Source: Sclerotiophoma versabilis
Taxonomy: Eukaryota; Ascomycota; Dothideomycetes; Pleosporales; Didymellaceae
Assembly: GCA_012274445.1 (NCBI GenBank)
Contig: JAAROD010000015.1
Location: forward strand, 3,782,001 to 3,846,000
Length of the DNA stretch: 64,000 nt
Direction: 5' to 3'
Shown: piece by piece, positions 45,707-54,856 of the stretch
Layout of the letters: each line of letters begins with the position of its first letter
How positions within the stretch are numbered: the stretch's first letter is position 1
Made by a program: the position numbers and the translations under genes
Notes under the pieces: model-generated
Told to the model about the DNA's origin: nothing
The model's input: the letters and a program-made list of their open reading frames with translations, nothing else
Database searches by the model: none

Positions 45707-47848
45707 ATGAGTACTACCTCAGGATCCCGTGCTACCCCTAGCAACTCCAACGCGTCACGCAACCGCGTCGACGACGACCTCGATATGGACGAAGGATCGA
45801 ACGGAGACACGACAGCCTCTACGTCCACGAGTGTATACCCAGTAGCTAAGCCCGAGACCTTCGATGGTACTCGTGAGAAACTGGAAGACTGGCTTATCAA
45901 GTTCGACCTCTTCTTCATGTTCCAGGGAGAACGCATCCCTGAGGAGAAACGTGTGACGCTTGTCTCCACGTTCATGAAGGACCGCGCGTTCACGTGGATC
46001 AAACCCTTTATCCAGCGTTACCATGGAGAAGGAACGTCCACCGACATCGACGCATGGATCGAAGACTTCGACCTGTTCAAGGAACAGATACGCCGAGTAT
46101 TTGGAGTACACAACGAACCAACCATCGCACGTCGCGACATCCAACGCATTAAGCAAACCACGTCAGCCGCCGACTATGCTGCCAAGTTTCAGCAGCTAGC
46201 CACGTACACCGGCTGGGACGACACCGCGTTGACAACGATGTTCCGACAAGGATTGAAACCGCGAGTCAAGGAGGAACTGATGCGGACCGCCGCGTCTACC
46301 GACGACTTTGACTCCCTGGTCAATACGGCAATTGACATTGATGTCAAGCTGTATGAACTACAACAGGAACTGCGGGAGGACCCACGTGCGCGAGCGGCAT
46401 CCCACACTACGCGCCCACCCCCACGCAATCCATGGCGCAACAACCTCAACCGAGGAACCCGCGGAGGAAATCGCTACCAGCCAAACACTGGACGCCGGGT
46501 GCACAACAGCACTAGCAGCGGTTACTACGGACCAGAGGCCATGGACCTGTCCAACATCAACAAGGGACCAGAACCGCGATGGAATCAGAAAAACAAGGGT
46601 AGTGATAGGAAGAACAAGTCCGGTGTGACTTGTTACGGATGTGGCAAGCAAGGCCACTATGCCAAGGACTGTCGATCCAAGAACAAGGTGGTTCGACAAC
46701 TCAACGTACTCACCCGCGAGGACGCGGATGCCGGTGATGAATGGGAAGTTCTCACCGACGACATGGGACGTCTTATGGAAGACCCCGAGACCGGATCCGA
46801 TGACGATTATATCGCACCATCCGATGAGGACATACGGAATGTCCGAAGCCGAGCACCTACACCATACCAAGAGGTGGATGAACAGCAGAAGCATCTACAG
46901 GACCTGAAGGGACGACCATCAACACAGATGGGACAGGCATACGAACGAGGACTAAAAGTGTGCAAGCACAAGCAGCCCACTATGTCTCAGCGACTACGCG
47001 ACACTGCCAGACAAGAAGCGGATGGAGGCATTATCTACGCCTCCGACACCGAAGAAAGTTGGTACGACACAGACATGCGTGAATTCAACGAACGTACAGA
47101 AGCGGAATTAGCACGTCAAGAATTCCGAGACAGCAACGCTACCTTTCAAGAAAACTGTGATCGGATTACCAAAAGTATCGACAAGAGACTACAACAGATG
47201 GCACTTCAAACTCGCGCGGGGCAACGACAGGTCAACAACCTAAGTAAATCCCAACAGGATTGGTGGAAACACGATTTCGACAAACTCAGTGCTGGCAACC
47301 ACGCCACACAACGGGAGCTCGAGCGACAAGTGAAAAACGACCGAAGCAGGAACGAGCCTGACTTCGACAGGAAGCCAGCGTTGCTTCTGAACCCACGACC
47401 AGAGTACGCCTTGGACCACCGGAATCCAAATCATGGAAAACTATCATGGACAGCGTGCGTATACAACGCCTGTCGCATACATGAATCAGAAAAACTAGGA
47501 AAGGGATGGTTCCCGACTCCTAGCACCACATGCAGGAGACAATGGTACGATTGCAAGAACGACATGTGCGAGATGCACCTCTGGGACAAGCGTTCCGAGC
47601 TACATTTCCCGGGCACAGATGATCATCAAGCAATCGTATGCATGCAATTGGTTATTAACGGCTCCTGCTACAATCTACATTGGCAGCGTTGCCTCAACCC
47701 AAACTGCAAGCTGCACGAAGGTAGCAAGATCATCCATGGATTCGGTGATGAGGAGACTTTTTTAGGCAAGCGCCAAAAGAGTGTTCCGCCGAGCGATCCC
47801 TTAACGCTATCGGGGACGGCTCGCTCATCAGACTGCCCATCAAGTTAA
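45707..47848 (+). CDS. Gag polyprotein of the intact gypsy
   Basis: 713 residues; forms the virus-like particle and binds element RNA. The start is the first ATG after the LTR and is conserved as ATA in RIP-degraded copies. After a low-complexity N terminus comes the retrotransposon-gag capsid region (about 45-220: KLEDWLIKFDLFFMFQ, FTWIKPFI, DYAAKFQQLATYTGW). A basic stretch precedes a classical zinc knuckle C-X2-C-X4-H-X4-C at C309-C322 (CYGCGKQGHYAKDC). The long remainder is acidic and then ends in an unusual Cys/His-rich region with three W-X2-C-X4-C-X2-H repeats starting at W581, W613 and W659. The last 28 codons overlap pol. The frame is fully open with no RIP-type stops. Gag is longer than many chromovirus Gags because of this C-terminal extension. 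Confidence 0.95.
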   Translation: MSTTSGSRATPSNSNASRNRVDDDLDMDEGSNGDTTASTSTSVYPVAKPETFDGTREKLEDWLIKFDLFFMFQGERIPEEKRVTLVSTFMKDRAFTWIKPFIQRYHGEGTSTDIDAWIEDFDLFKEQIRRVFGVHNEPTIARRDIQRIKQTTSAADYAAKFQQLATYTGWDDTALTTMFRQGLKPRVKEELMRTAASTDDFDSLVNTAIDIDVKLYELQQELREDPRARAASHTTRPPPRNPWRNNLNRGTRGGNRYQPNTGRRVHNSTSSGYYGPEAMDLSNINKGPEPRWNQKNKGSDRKNKSGVTCYGCGKQGHYAKDCRSKNKVVRQLNVLTREDADAGDEWEVLTDDMGRLMEDPETGSDDDYIAPSDEDIRNVRSRAPTPYQEVDEQQKHLQDLKGRPSTQMGQAYERGLKVCKHKQPTMSQRLRDTARQEADGGIIYASDTEESWYDTDMREFNERTEAELARQEFRDSNATFQENCDRITKSIDKRLQQMALQTRAGQRQVNNLSKSQQDWWKHDFDKLSAGNHATQRELERQVKNDRSRNEPDFDRKPALLLNPRPEYALDHRNPNHGKLSWTACVYNACRIHESEKLGKGWFPTPSTTCRRQWYDCKNDMCEMHLWDKRSELHFPGTDDHQAIVCMQLVINGSCYNLHWQRCLNPNCKLHEGSKIIHGFGDEETFLGKRQKSVPPSDPLTLSGTARSSDCPSS
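47758..47764 (+). promoter_or_regulatory. -1 ribosomal frameshift heptamer T TTT TTA
   Basis: In gag frame the codons are ACT TTT TTA. Slipping back one base puts ribosomes in the pol frame (TTT TTT AGG CAA), which is open from here to 51144; the gag frame stops at 47848. The heptamer is of the U UUU UUA class. A possible downstream stem pairs CGAGC (47790-47794) with GCTCG (47819-47823), with an inner CCC/GGG. The heptamer survives in the degraded gag copy near 14160. Confidence 0.8.
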
Positions 47849-50800
47849 ATGGAGTAGTATTATCGGCACTCTTGGACTCGGGAGCACAGGCGAACTACAT
47901 ATCCCAGACAGCAATGTACCGAGCAGGTCTCGTACCACGCACAAAGGAACACGCCTATTCGCTCCGAGTAGCCAACGGAGAATCAATGCCGGAAGAGCCG
48001 TATATCATGTACGAAGTGATAGCGGCCCCTCTAGAGATACAGGGACACCACGAGGAACTAACCCTAGACGTCTTCGCAAAGGCCACGCACGACGTCATAC
48101 TAGGACTTCCCTGGTTACGGAAGCACAATCCAGAGATAGACTGGACATGGGAAAGACTTTCGTTGAGACGATGCAAATGCGGCACCAATGCATCGAAGCC
48201 CACGCAGCGCGCGCCGCGACTGGTGGATGAGAAGGAGATTAACAACGTCTCTTCGACACATAAGACGCGCCAAGATAGAGCGGTCGACCGTGTGGACAAA
48301 GAAAGCCCCTCCACGACGGTTAAGGAGAACAAGAGTGCACCTCCTGGCATACCAGATGTGTATAGACAGTACGCCTGGATGTTTGAAGAAGAGTTATCCG
48401 CAAAAGCGCTACCCAAGCATCAACCTTGGGATTGTGAGATTAAACTCGAGGAAGGGAAAGAACCACCCTTCGGGCCCATATACCAGTTATCCGAGAAGGA
48501 GCTCGAGATACTACGCGAGTACATCAAGGAGAACCTCGCGAAAGGATTCATTAGGAAATCCGAATCCCCGGCGGGATTCCCCATTCTATTCGTACCAAAG
48601 AAAGACGGCAAGCTGAGGCTTTGCGTCGACTACCGGAAGTTGAACGATATCACCATCAAGAATCGTTATCCGCTACCCAACATATCCGAGTTACAGGACC
48701 GGCTATCAGGAGCGAAGTTCTTCACCGCACTCGACTTACGCGGAGCGTACAACCTCATACGCATGAAGAAAGGCGAAGAATGGAAGACGGCGTTTAGAAC
48801 CCGTTATGGTCACTACGAGTATACGGTCATGCCATTTGGGCTAACCAATGCACCAGCAGTATGTCAGGCACTAATCAACAATGTGCTGCGAGCACACCTG
48901 GACATTACAGTGGTAGCATATCTCGATGACATCCTAGTGTACAGCAAGACACTAGAAGAACACAAGGTCCATGTGCGACAAGTGTTAGAATGCTTAGCAA
49001 CCGCAGACCTTAGGCTAAAGCCAGAAAAGTGCGAATGGCACAAGGAAGAAGTGGAGTTCCTTGGCTATGTCGTAGGAAGATATGGAGTCAAGATGAGCGA
49101 AAAGAAAATCCAGGTTGTAAAGGATTGGCCGACACCCACTACAGTCAAGGGAATTCAAGAATTCCTTGGGTTCGTCAACTTCAACCGACGCTTTATCAAG
49201 GACTACTCCATGAAGGCCTTACCGCTCACGAGACTTACGCGGAAGGATACACCCTTCAAGTGGGAACAAGCGCAAGAGGACGCTTTCCAAGCGCTCAAGC
49301 AAGCATGCGTAGAGCCCCCCACACTAATCGCATTCAGGAGCGGCGAACCCGCACGCCTTGAAACGGATGCCTCGGATTTAGCATTAGGAGCATGCATTAC
49401 TCAAGAACGAGACGGTCAATGGCACCCGATTGCCTACCACTCAAGGAAGTTCACGGCACCGGAAGAACGATATGACGTACACGACAAAGAGCTCATGGCC
49501 ATTGTCGATGCACTACAGCATTGGAGAGTATACGCAGAAAGCTGCTCAGAACTCACCATCTACACAGATCACAAGAACTTGGTACACTTCACCACTACTA
49601 AGGTTCTGAACCGACGACAAGTGCGCTGGTCAGAAATGCTTGGTCAGTACAAGTTCAAGATCCTGTATACGCCAGGAAAAGAAAACGGTAGAGCAGACGC
49701 GCTCAGCCGACGCCACGATCTCGCAGGCGAAAAAACAATCAACAAGTTCGCCATTCTCGGGGTTAACAAGGACGGGACATTGGGACCATCTCAGCAGCTC
49801 AATTTAGTGATGCAAGTTCAGCAGGAACAACGCATCCCGGAGCAAGTACCAGAAGAACTTCAGGAGGAAGTTATCTCAAGACATCATGACGATGCGCTAC
49901 ACGGACACCCTGGTATTACTCGCACCATGGAACTCATCAAGCGACACTATGAGTTTTCCAACATGAAGGACAAGGTCACCAAGTTCATCAGGAACTGCGT
50001 GCAGTGCCAACAGAACAAACATAGCACACACGCCAAGTATGGGGAAGCACAAGCAATGGAACCACCAACGGCACCATGGACGAACATCACAATGGATTTC
50101 GTCACACAGCTACCACCCTCCAAGGACCCTGTCACAGGATACACCTACGACTCAATCTTCGTCGTAGTAGATAGATTCACCAAGTACGCTGAAATGATAC
50201 CATTCAGACACAGCTACACTGCGCAACAGCTAGCTACGGTATTCATCGATCGGATCATTCGCTACCACGGAATGCCCGAGTCAATCATCAGCGACAGAGA
50301 TAAGCTTTTCACGTCAAACTATTGGACCACGATGCTTGCCGCATTGGGTACCAAGAAAAAGCTATCTACAGCCTATCATCCGCAGACGGATGGACAGACA
50401 GAAAGAACGAATCAGACCATGGAAACATACCTTCGGATCTACAGCAACCAGGAACAAGACAACTGGGTTTCGCTATTACCCATGGCACAGATTGCATACA
50501 ACAACAAGTTATCGGAAGCAACGGGCACGACGCCGTTCTTCGCGAACCACGGGAGACACCCAAATCTCTTTACTCGATCTCACGATTGCCCTATTCAGAC
50601 GGAATCAGCAATAGCCTCAGCAGTTAGACTGAAGGAAGTACACCGGAAATCACTCGAAAACATCGCACGAGCTCAGGGACGAGCCATTTCATATGTCAAT
50701 CAGAAACGAAAAATAGCACCTCAGCTAAAGGAGGGGGATAAAGTCTATCTCCTCACAAAAAATCTCAGAACACGAAGAGCAACGAAAAAGCTGGACAAGG

Positions 50801-51144
50801 TCAAGGTCGGACCATTTTTCATTTCTAAGCAAATCAGCCCAGTCAACTATCGACTTGAGCTACCCAAGGATGCAAAGATCCATCCAGTGTTCCACATCTC
50901 GCTGTTGGAACCTGCCGACCCAAGAACGCCAATCCAGAAAGACTTCCACTACCAAGCCGACGGCAACGATGAATGGGAAGTCGAAAAAATAGTAACACAT
51001 CGGAGAACCAAGAAGGGTATTCGATACCTAGTCAAATGGTTAGGTTACCCGGAATCAGAAAACACATGGGAACCTCCAACGCACCTCACGAACTGCCACC
51101 AATTGGTACAGAAGTACCATGGTTCGCAACAGACTCCTCGATAA
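47764..51144 (+). CDS. Pol polyprotein: protease, RT, RNase H, integrase, chromodomain
   Basis: About 1125 codons in the -1 frame relative to gag, with no plausible ATG before the protease. In order: aspartic protease (LLDSGAQANYIS, near 47866; later DVILGLPWL); reverse transcriptase 48450-49000 with FVPKKDGKLRLCVDYRKLN, PFGLTNAP and YLDD (near 48920); RNase H with TDASDLALGA, HDKELMAIV and ENGRADALSRR (to 49715); integrase with an H-H-C-C zinc finger (HHDDALHGHPG...CVQCQQNK) and a D,D-35-E core (MDFVTQLP, SDRDKLFTSNYW, HPQTDGQTERTNQ); a GPF-type module (KVGPFFISKQI, HPVFHISLLEP); and a C-terminal chromodomain (EVEKIVTHRR, YLVKWLGYP, NTWEPP, 50970-51120). The chromodomain places it among chromoviruses, which steer integration to particular chromatin. 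All key residues are present, so it looks active. Confidence 0.96.
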   Translation, partial: RQAPKECSAERSLNAIGDGSLIRLPIKLNGVVLSALLDSGAQANYISQTAMYRAGLVPRTKEHAYSLRVANGESMPEEPYIMYEVIAAPLEIQGHHEELTLDVFAKATHDVILGLPWLRKHNPEIDWTWERLSLRRCKCGTNASKPTQRAPRLVDEKEINNVSSTHKTRQDRAVDRVDKESPSTTVKENKSAPPGIPDVYRQYAWMFEEELSAKALPKHQPWDCEIKLEEGKEPPFGPIYQLSEKELEILREYIKENLAKGFIRKSESPAGFPILFVPKKDGKLRLCVDYRKLNDITIKNRYPLPNISELQDRLSGAKFFTALDLRGAYNLIRMKKGEEWKTAFRTRYGHYEYTVMPFGLTNAPAVCQALINNVLRAHLDITVVAYLDDILVYSKTLEEHKVHVRQVLECLATADLRLKPEKCEWHKEEVEFLGYVVGRYGVKMSEKKIQVVKDWPTPTTVKGIQEFLGFVNFNRRFIKDYSMKALPLTRLTRKDTPFKWEQAQEDAFQALKQACVEPPTLIAFRSGEPARLETDASDLALGACITQERDGQWHPIAYHSRKFTAPEERYDVHDKELMAIVDALQHWRVYAESCSELTIYTDHKNLVHFTTTKVLNRRQVRWSEMLGQYKFKILYTPGKENGRADALSRRHDLAGEKTINKFAILGVNKDGTLGPSQQLNLVMQVQQEQRIPEQVPEELQEEVISRHHDDALHGHPGITRTMELIKRHYEFSNMKDKVTKFIRNCVQCQQNKHSTHAKYGEAQAMEPPTAPWTNITMDFVTQLPPSKDPVTGYTYDSIFVVVDRFTKYAEMIPFRHSYTAQQLATVFIDRIIRYHGMPESIISDRDKLFTSNYWTTMLAALGTKKKLSTAYHPQTDGQTERTNQTMETYLRIYSNQEQDNWVSLLPMAQIAYNNKLSEATGTTPFFANHGRHPNLFTRSHDCPIQTESAIASAVRLKEVHRKSLENIARAQGRAISYVNQKRKIAPQLKEGDKVYLLTKNLRTRRATKKLDKVKVGPFFISKQISPVNYRLELPKDAKIHPVFHISLLEPADPRTPIQKDFHYQADGNDEWEVEKIVTHRRTKKGIRYLVKWLGYPESENTWEPPTHLTNCHQLVQKYHGSQQTPR

Positions 51145-51796
51145 GCCCGAGAGCAGCCCAGGTCGCAGGCGAGGCACACATGCCTATCGACGCCGCCGGA
51201 CAATCCATCTCCTCGGCAAAATCCAGTTCTCCCGATTCGGCCATTTCATTCGCCATACACAGCGCCTTTTGCCGCGCGCGATTCTCAGCTTGTTTCAGAA
51301 TCTTCTTATTTCGCAACAACCGCGCAATAACGGTTGCCAACAAGGTTTCATCTTCTTCCACCTTCTTTTCATACTCTTCGCGAGTACGATCCAGCGACTC
51401 CCACGACATGTTGACACAAGGCTTCCCAGCCTTTGTGCACTCAGCACACTTCAGACGCTTTGTAGCGTTCGGCATGATGTAGCACTCGTGGCCTTCGAAG
51501 AAACAACGGTTGCAGGGGACTTCGGCGGGAGTATTAGCTCGACGAATTTCTAGACCAAGTCGAAGGTTGCGGGTGTGAGAAGACATCTCGACATACCGGT
51601 CACCAGATGCGGGGACAAGCTCGGTTTTATGTAAGCCCGGATTCCAGTCACGTGGTTTGAGGACAAACCCAAAGGAGGAGGAGGATAGTGTTACGATCCT
51701 GTGCGGACGAAGCGGCACAGTGATTAAGTAGCCAACCACAGCCCTCACCCATGAACCAGGGGCGGAGTCAGGAAGGATCTCCCTTTGTACGGTCAC
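51086..51796 (-). CDS. Antisense ORF with Zn(II)2Cys6 cluster and coiled coil, inside the gypsy
   Basis: A 236-codon minus-strand frame between pol and the 3' LTR. Its stop lies inside the last codons of pol, and its first possible start (51796) lies inside the 3' LTR; an internal Met at 51586 (MSSHTRNLRL) would give 166 residues and is the more natural start. Residues 95-127 contain Cys in the exact spacing C-X2-C-X6-C-X11-C-X2-C-X6-C, the fungal Zn(II)2Cys6 binuclear cluster that normally binds DNA. It is followed by a charged, heptad-like stretch (about 131-190: SLDRTREEYEKKVEEDE, RLLRNKKILKQAE), probably a dimerising coiled coil. The frame reads as protein, not as a mirror of pol, since most of it lies outside pol. 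Role unknown; regulation of the element through the LTR is a guess. Confidence 0.75.
   Translation of the reverse strand: MTVQREILPDSAPGSWVRAVVGYLITVPLRPHRIVTLSSSSFGFVLKPRDWNPGLHKTELVPASGDRYVEMSSHTRNLRLGLEIRRANTPAEVPCNRCFFEGHECYIMPNATKRLKCAECTKAGKPCVNMSWESLDRTREEYEKKVEEDETLLATVIARLLRNKKILKQAENRARQKALCMANEMAESGELDFAEEMDCPAASIGMCASPATWAALGLIEESVANHGTSVPIGGSS
51671..51685 (+). promoter_or_regulatory. Polypurine tract
   Basis: AAAGGAGGAGGAGGA lies three bases before the 3' LTR, the usual place for the plus-strand primer. It also encodes a Ser-rich stretch of the antisense ORF. Confidence 0.85.
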
Positions 51797-52187
51797 GTGA
51801 CATGCTCGTCAACGAGCATGACACACGTGACTTGCTCGTCAACGAGCATCGTATGTTATCGCTCGTCAACGAGCAACGCTATGTATTTCATTGGACTGAC
51901 CCTAGTCGCTCGTCAACGAGCATTACCCCATAGCAAGTATATAGTCAGTAGGAACACAACCCTTATGGTTCGTGTTCAACTTAGTCAATCAAGTTTGTCT
52001 TTGGAATCTCGACCCCAACTCTCGAGCTAGATAGTCTACTCTATACTACTCATTGTTACCCTCTATTGCCACGGTGTTTCACTAGGCAATAACCCCAACC
52101 CTTACGGACCTTCCTGTACCAGCGCTCATCCCTGAGAACCAATACGAATAGTGCTTACGAGCTTTGCTTGAAAGTACAACTTCAACA
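51689..52187 (+). repeat. 3' LTR of the intact gypsy
   Basis: 499 bp, read as identical to the 5' LTR (constant offset 6499). Contains the same four palindromes and two CACGTG boxes. Its first about 110 bp also hold the upstream part of the antisense Zn2Cys6 frame. Confidence 0.97.
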
Positions 52188-52430
52188 GAGAGTAGGTGTT
52201 AATAGAAGCACTTAGTCTGTACAACATTGTAGCACGTGTAGTAAAGCAGAACACAACAAGGCAACATGCAAGAAAGATGCGCAGAGTACTATAAATTAGT
52301 GCAATATACTGTGCAGCACAGTATAACGCTGTTGTGTACTGTAGTATTGCAAAGTAGTTGTAGAGTTGGCCTAGTCTTAGCAAAAGTAGCCAGCTTGCTT
52401 AGGTAGCCAGCTCGCTTGTAGAGTACGTTA

Positions 52431-52813
52431 CTTTTAGATTTTATCTTAAAATTTCTCCTCTTTTAAATTCTTAGTTCTTGTTCTTCTTCTTCTTATACTT
52501 GTTTTACTGTTTACCTTTACTACTTAAATATCTAGCTCTTTATAGTATTAGGTAAGTAGACGTATAATTAGATACTACTTCTATATATATATAGCAAGGA
52601 AGATGTATATATATAGACAGTAGAGAATAGGTCCTAGGCTAGAAGCGTTGAGTTCTAGCGTTGCTAGGTTACACTTCTAGAATTACTAGGAGAAGATACT
52701 CTAGAAGAGCTAGGAAAAGACAACGGCAATACCTCTAGGGACCTGGCTGAGCGTGCCGCTCAAAGCTGCCGAAATAGTACCTTAGATTAAGCATGACCTT
52801 CCTCCTCCATAGC
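52431..52813. other. AT-leaning transition sequence
   Basis: Right flank of Pogo-2. AT-rich to about 52620, then recovering. No gene seen. Confidence 0.4.
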
Positions 52814-54480
52814 CTAAAGACCATAACTAATTGATCCTGTAAATCCAGTAAGCGTCCCACCACCGCCACCGCCCTGGTATCCTCCGCCACCTGCGCCAGA
52901 CGCCACAGTAGCGGCGATATCAGTGGGTTCAGTGACAGATGCACCATCCACGCCAACTCCTCTTGCTGTCCCAGTACCGCTGTTAGCATTCGTAGACGCG
53001 TCGAAGTTGCCTCTAATCACGCCTCCAGCACCAGGGCTTGTCAGTACGCCTAGACACCTACCCAAGGTGGTAGCAACAGCAGCTCTTCCACCATTAGGGT
53101 CGTAGAAGGCAGTAGGTCTGGAGTTTCCGCATCGCCTCCTGGGCGGCCTTCGCAGAAGGAGGATACGGTGGCTTCACATACATACCAGCAGGTTGCTCGG
53201 CCACCGTCTCCGGCGACAGCGAGGCGAGCGTTAGAGAGATACAACATGAAGGCTTCTCTTCCGCCGCTAGCACCTTGGCTTGGAATAGTGTCTCCACCGC
53301 TACCATACACTGGTACCGCCTACCCGTTCCCCTGATCCTTGACCACCGGCAATTAAATCGGCGACTTACCATGGTGTCACTGCGGTGCTTCTAGTGATCG
53401 TTATACCCCTTCTACCTGGTAAACTATTCGCAGGTTGCTCCTCAGTTCCGCCCCTACCCACTATAAAAGTCATTGAGCTTGCGTAATTATGGACAGCCAC
53501 GGACATCGCGATACGTGCTGCGAATATAGTAGGCACTATTTGCACGGCCGATACTGAGGCAATGATGCACGCACTAGTAGTGTTGATAAGCACTAATGAG
53601 GTAGCGTCGCTCTCAGGGACAGTAGTAGTGCCTGCCACAGAGCCAGGCACTGTAGTAACAGCCACAACCGGTGGATCGTAGTCGTTTACACTTACAGTCG
53701 CACCTGCTACAGGGCCAGATGTGAGAAAACGTCACTAGCTCATCATCTACGACGATCATACCCAATGGCTCACTACTCTGCGGCAACAGTGAATAACTCG
53801 GATCAAGAGGTTCCGCACTGTCCGGTGCAGTCACACTCATAGTCATCGTCAGGACTGATGGCAACCTGTGCATCTCACACTGAGCAGATGGGATGAGACA
53901 GGCTAGCTTGAAACACCACGTCCCCACAAGATCCCCAGCGTACGTAGCTACGATAACAGGCACTAATCCCCTCAGCGCATCCGCCGCACCATACGCAAAC
54001 GCACATTCCGATCCTATGCGATAAATCAGATCATCCACATTCCCAGCCTGGACGCAGATCGCATAAGTCCCTAATGTGCGTGATTTTAAAAAGCCAACCA
54101 GAACAAATGTGGAGATATTTCGCTTCGGAGCCAAATCCTGCACAGCCGCCCTGCATAAAAGGGTAAACCCTGTAGTGTTACGCTGGCTATGGCAACATAG
54201 CCGCGAGATGGATTTGTGTACAGGTAGCTCACCTAGGCTGGCGATTTGCCCATATGAGTTCGCTGTTTTGTCGATGTGGGAATCAAGCGCGACGTTTGAC
54301 GTGGCGCAGCCGTATGCTAAGGCGTACAGGGTGCTATTCGCATTAGCAGCGGCATTTAGCTGTCCAGCGCGAAGTGAACCTGTAGGAGCTGCTGCCTACG
54401 GTCAAGCCTCTATAAGCGGACTAGGCTCTCTGAAAATTACGGATGTACTCGGAAGATTGTTTGTACCAGTGCTAAGTACC
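52814..54480 (-). pseudogene. Broken secreted/surface protein gene with glycine-rich C terminus
   Basis: Minus-strand coding sequence can be followed in shifting frames. 54480-54240 has a Ser/Ala-rich frame (GSLRAGQLNAAANANSTLYA, with Cys). A GTGAGC...CTACAG intron fits at about 54235-54173. Then comes a frame with paired Cys (CRAAVQDLAPKRNIS, YAICVQAGN, SECAFAYGAA). At 53720-53600 a flocculin-like repeat appears (GPVAGATVSV, VPGSVAGTTTVPESDAT), and from 53340 down a glycine-rich region (GGDTIPSQGASGGREAFM, YDPNGGRAAVATTLG, GAGGGGYQGGGGGGTLTG). Frame changes near 53730, 53340 and 53150 break it. The layout suggests an adhesin-like cell-surface or secreted protein; the glycine-rich part resembles the bacterial-type glycine-rich domain. 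Composition is normal, so decay was not by RIP. Confidence 0.5.
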
Positions 54481-54856
54481 GTTTAGGCGAAGCTGGTAGA
54501 CCTGAGCATAGTGCAGCTGGTGCTGGATGTCTGCGTTTTGATTAAAGTTCCAAGAATAGTATAATAAGAATAATTTGTATCTACAAAGTTACTAGAGAGA
54601 ATTGAAGAGGAAACTAAATGTACTTGTTTAGGTGCATAGGGGCAGAGGCCTTCTAGTAATTAATTTGGCGTAGCTTAGCTAAATAGAGCAACTGAAAGTT
54701 AGCTAGGAAGGTCTCATGCCTGCAAAACTAATTAATATTCGCTACACTTGCGAAGCATGCCTTGTAGTAAGATAAATAGATTGTTCAAGTCTTAGAAGAG
54801 ACTAAATACCTAATTACAATCTACATATTGCTTTACACCTCAACTCTATCTATTGT
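54481..54856. other. Intergenic, nothing recognised
   Basis: Normal to AT-leaning composition between the surface-protein pseudogene and SSP2. No frame of note. Confidence 0.4.

Larger units (their letters stand above)
45190..52187 (+). mobile_element. Intact Ty3/gypsy chromovirus (6998 bp), TSD GAGAG
   Basis: Complete LTR retrotransposon: 499-bp LTRs that read as identical, gag, pol joined by -1 frameshift, polypurine tract, and a 5-bp duplication GAGAG (45185-45189 and 52188-52192). The target is the C-terminal coding part of the Pogo-2 transposase. Both large frames are open and base composition is normal, so it inserted recently and escaped RIP. An antisense Zn2Cys6 ORF lies between pol and the 3' LTR. 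Degraded relatives lie at 10293-14262 and 31626-33715. Confidence 0.97.
41192..52428 (+). mobile_element. Pogo-2 (Fot1/pogo-type DNA transposon) carrying two nested insertions
   Basis: The TA-flanked element (TA at 41190-41191 and 52429-52430) has inverted ends each holding two copies of an AAGCRAGCTGGCTAC motif; the left end is RIP-mutated (AAGTAAGCTAGCTAC) and the right end is intact. Removing Pogo-1 copy B (with its TA) and the gypsy (with its GAGAG) leaves 1862 bp. The transposase reads on the plus strand in three pieces: before 41656, from 44030 to about 45184, and 52188-52300. Visible are NFNIFSFIIGII, a DSYKSYN motif, KRALYKNL, and a C-terminal C-X2-C-X4-H-X4-C knuckle (CSTCSKAEHNKATC). 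The 5' part is RIP-degraded; damage fades from about 44950, and the 3' end is essentially clean. Dead because of its insertions and stops. Confidence 0.9.
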
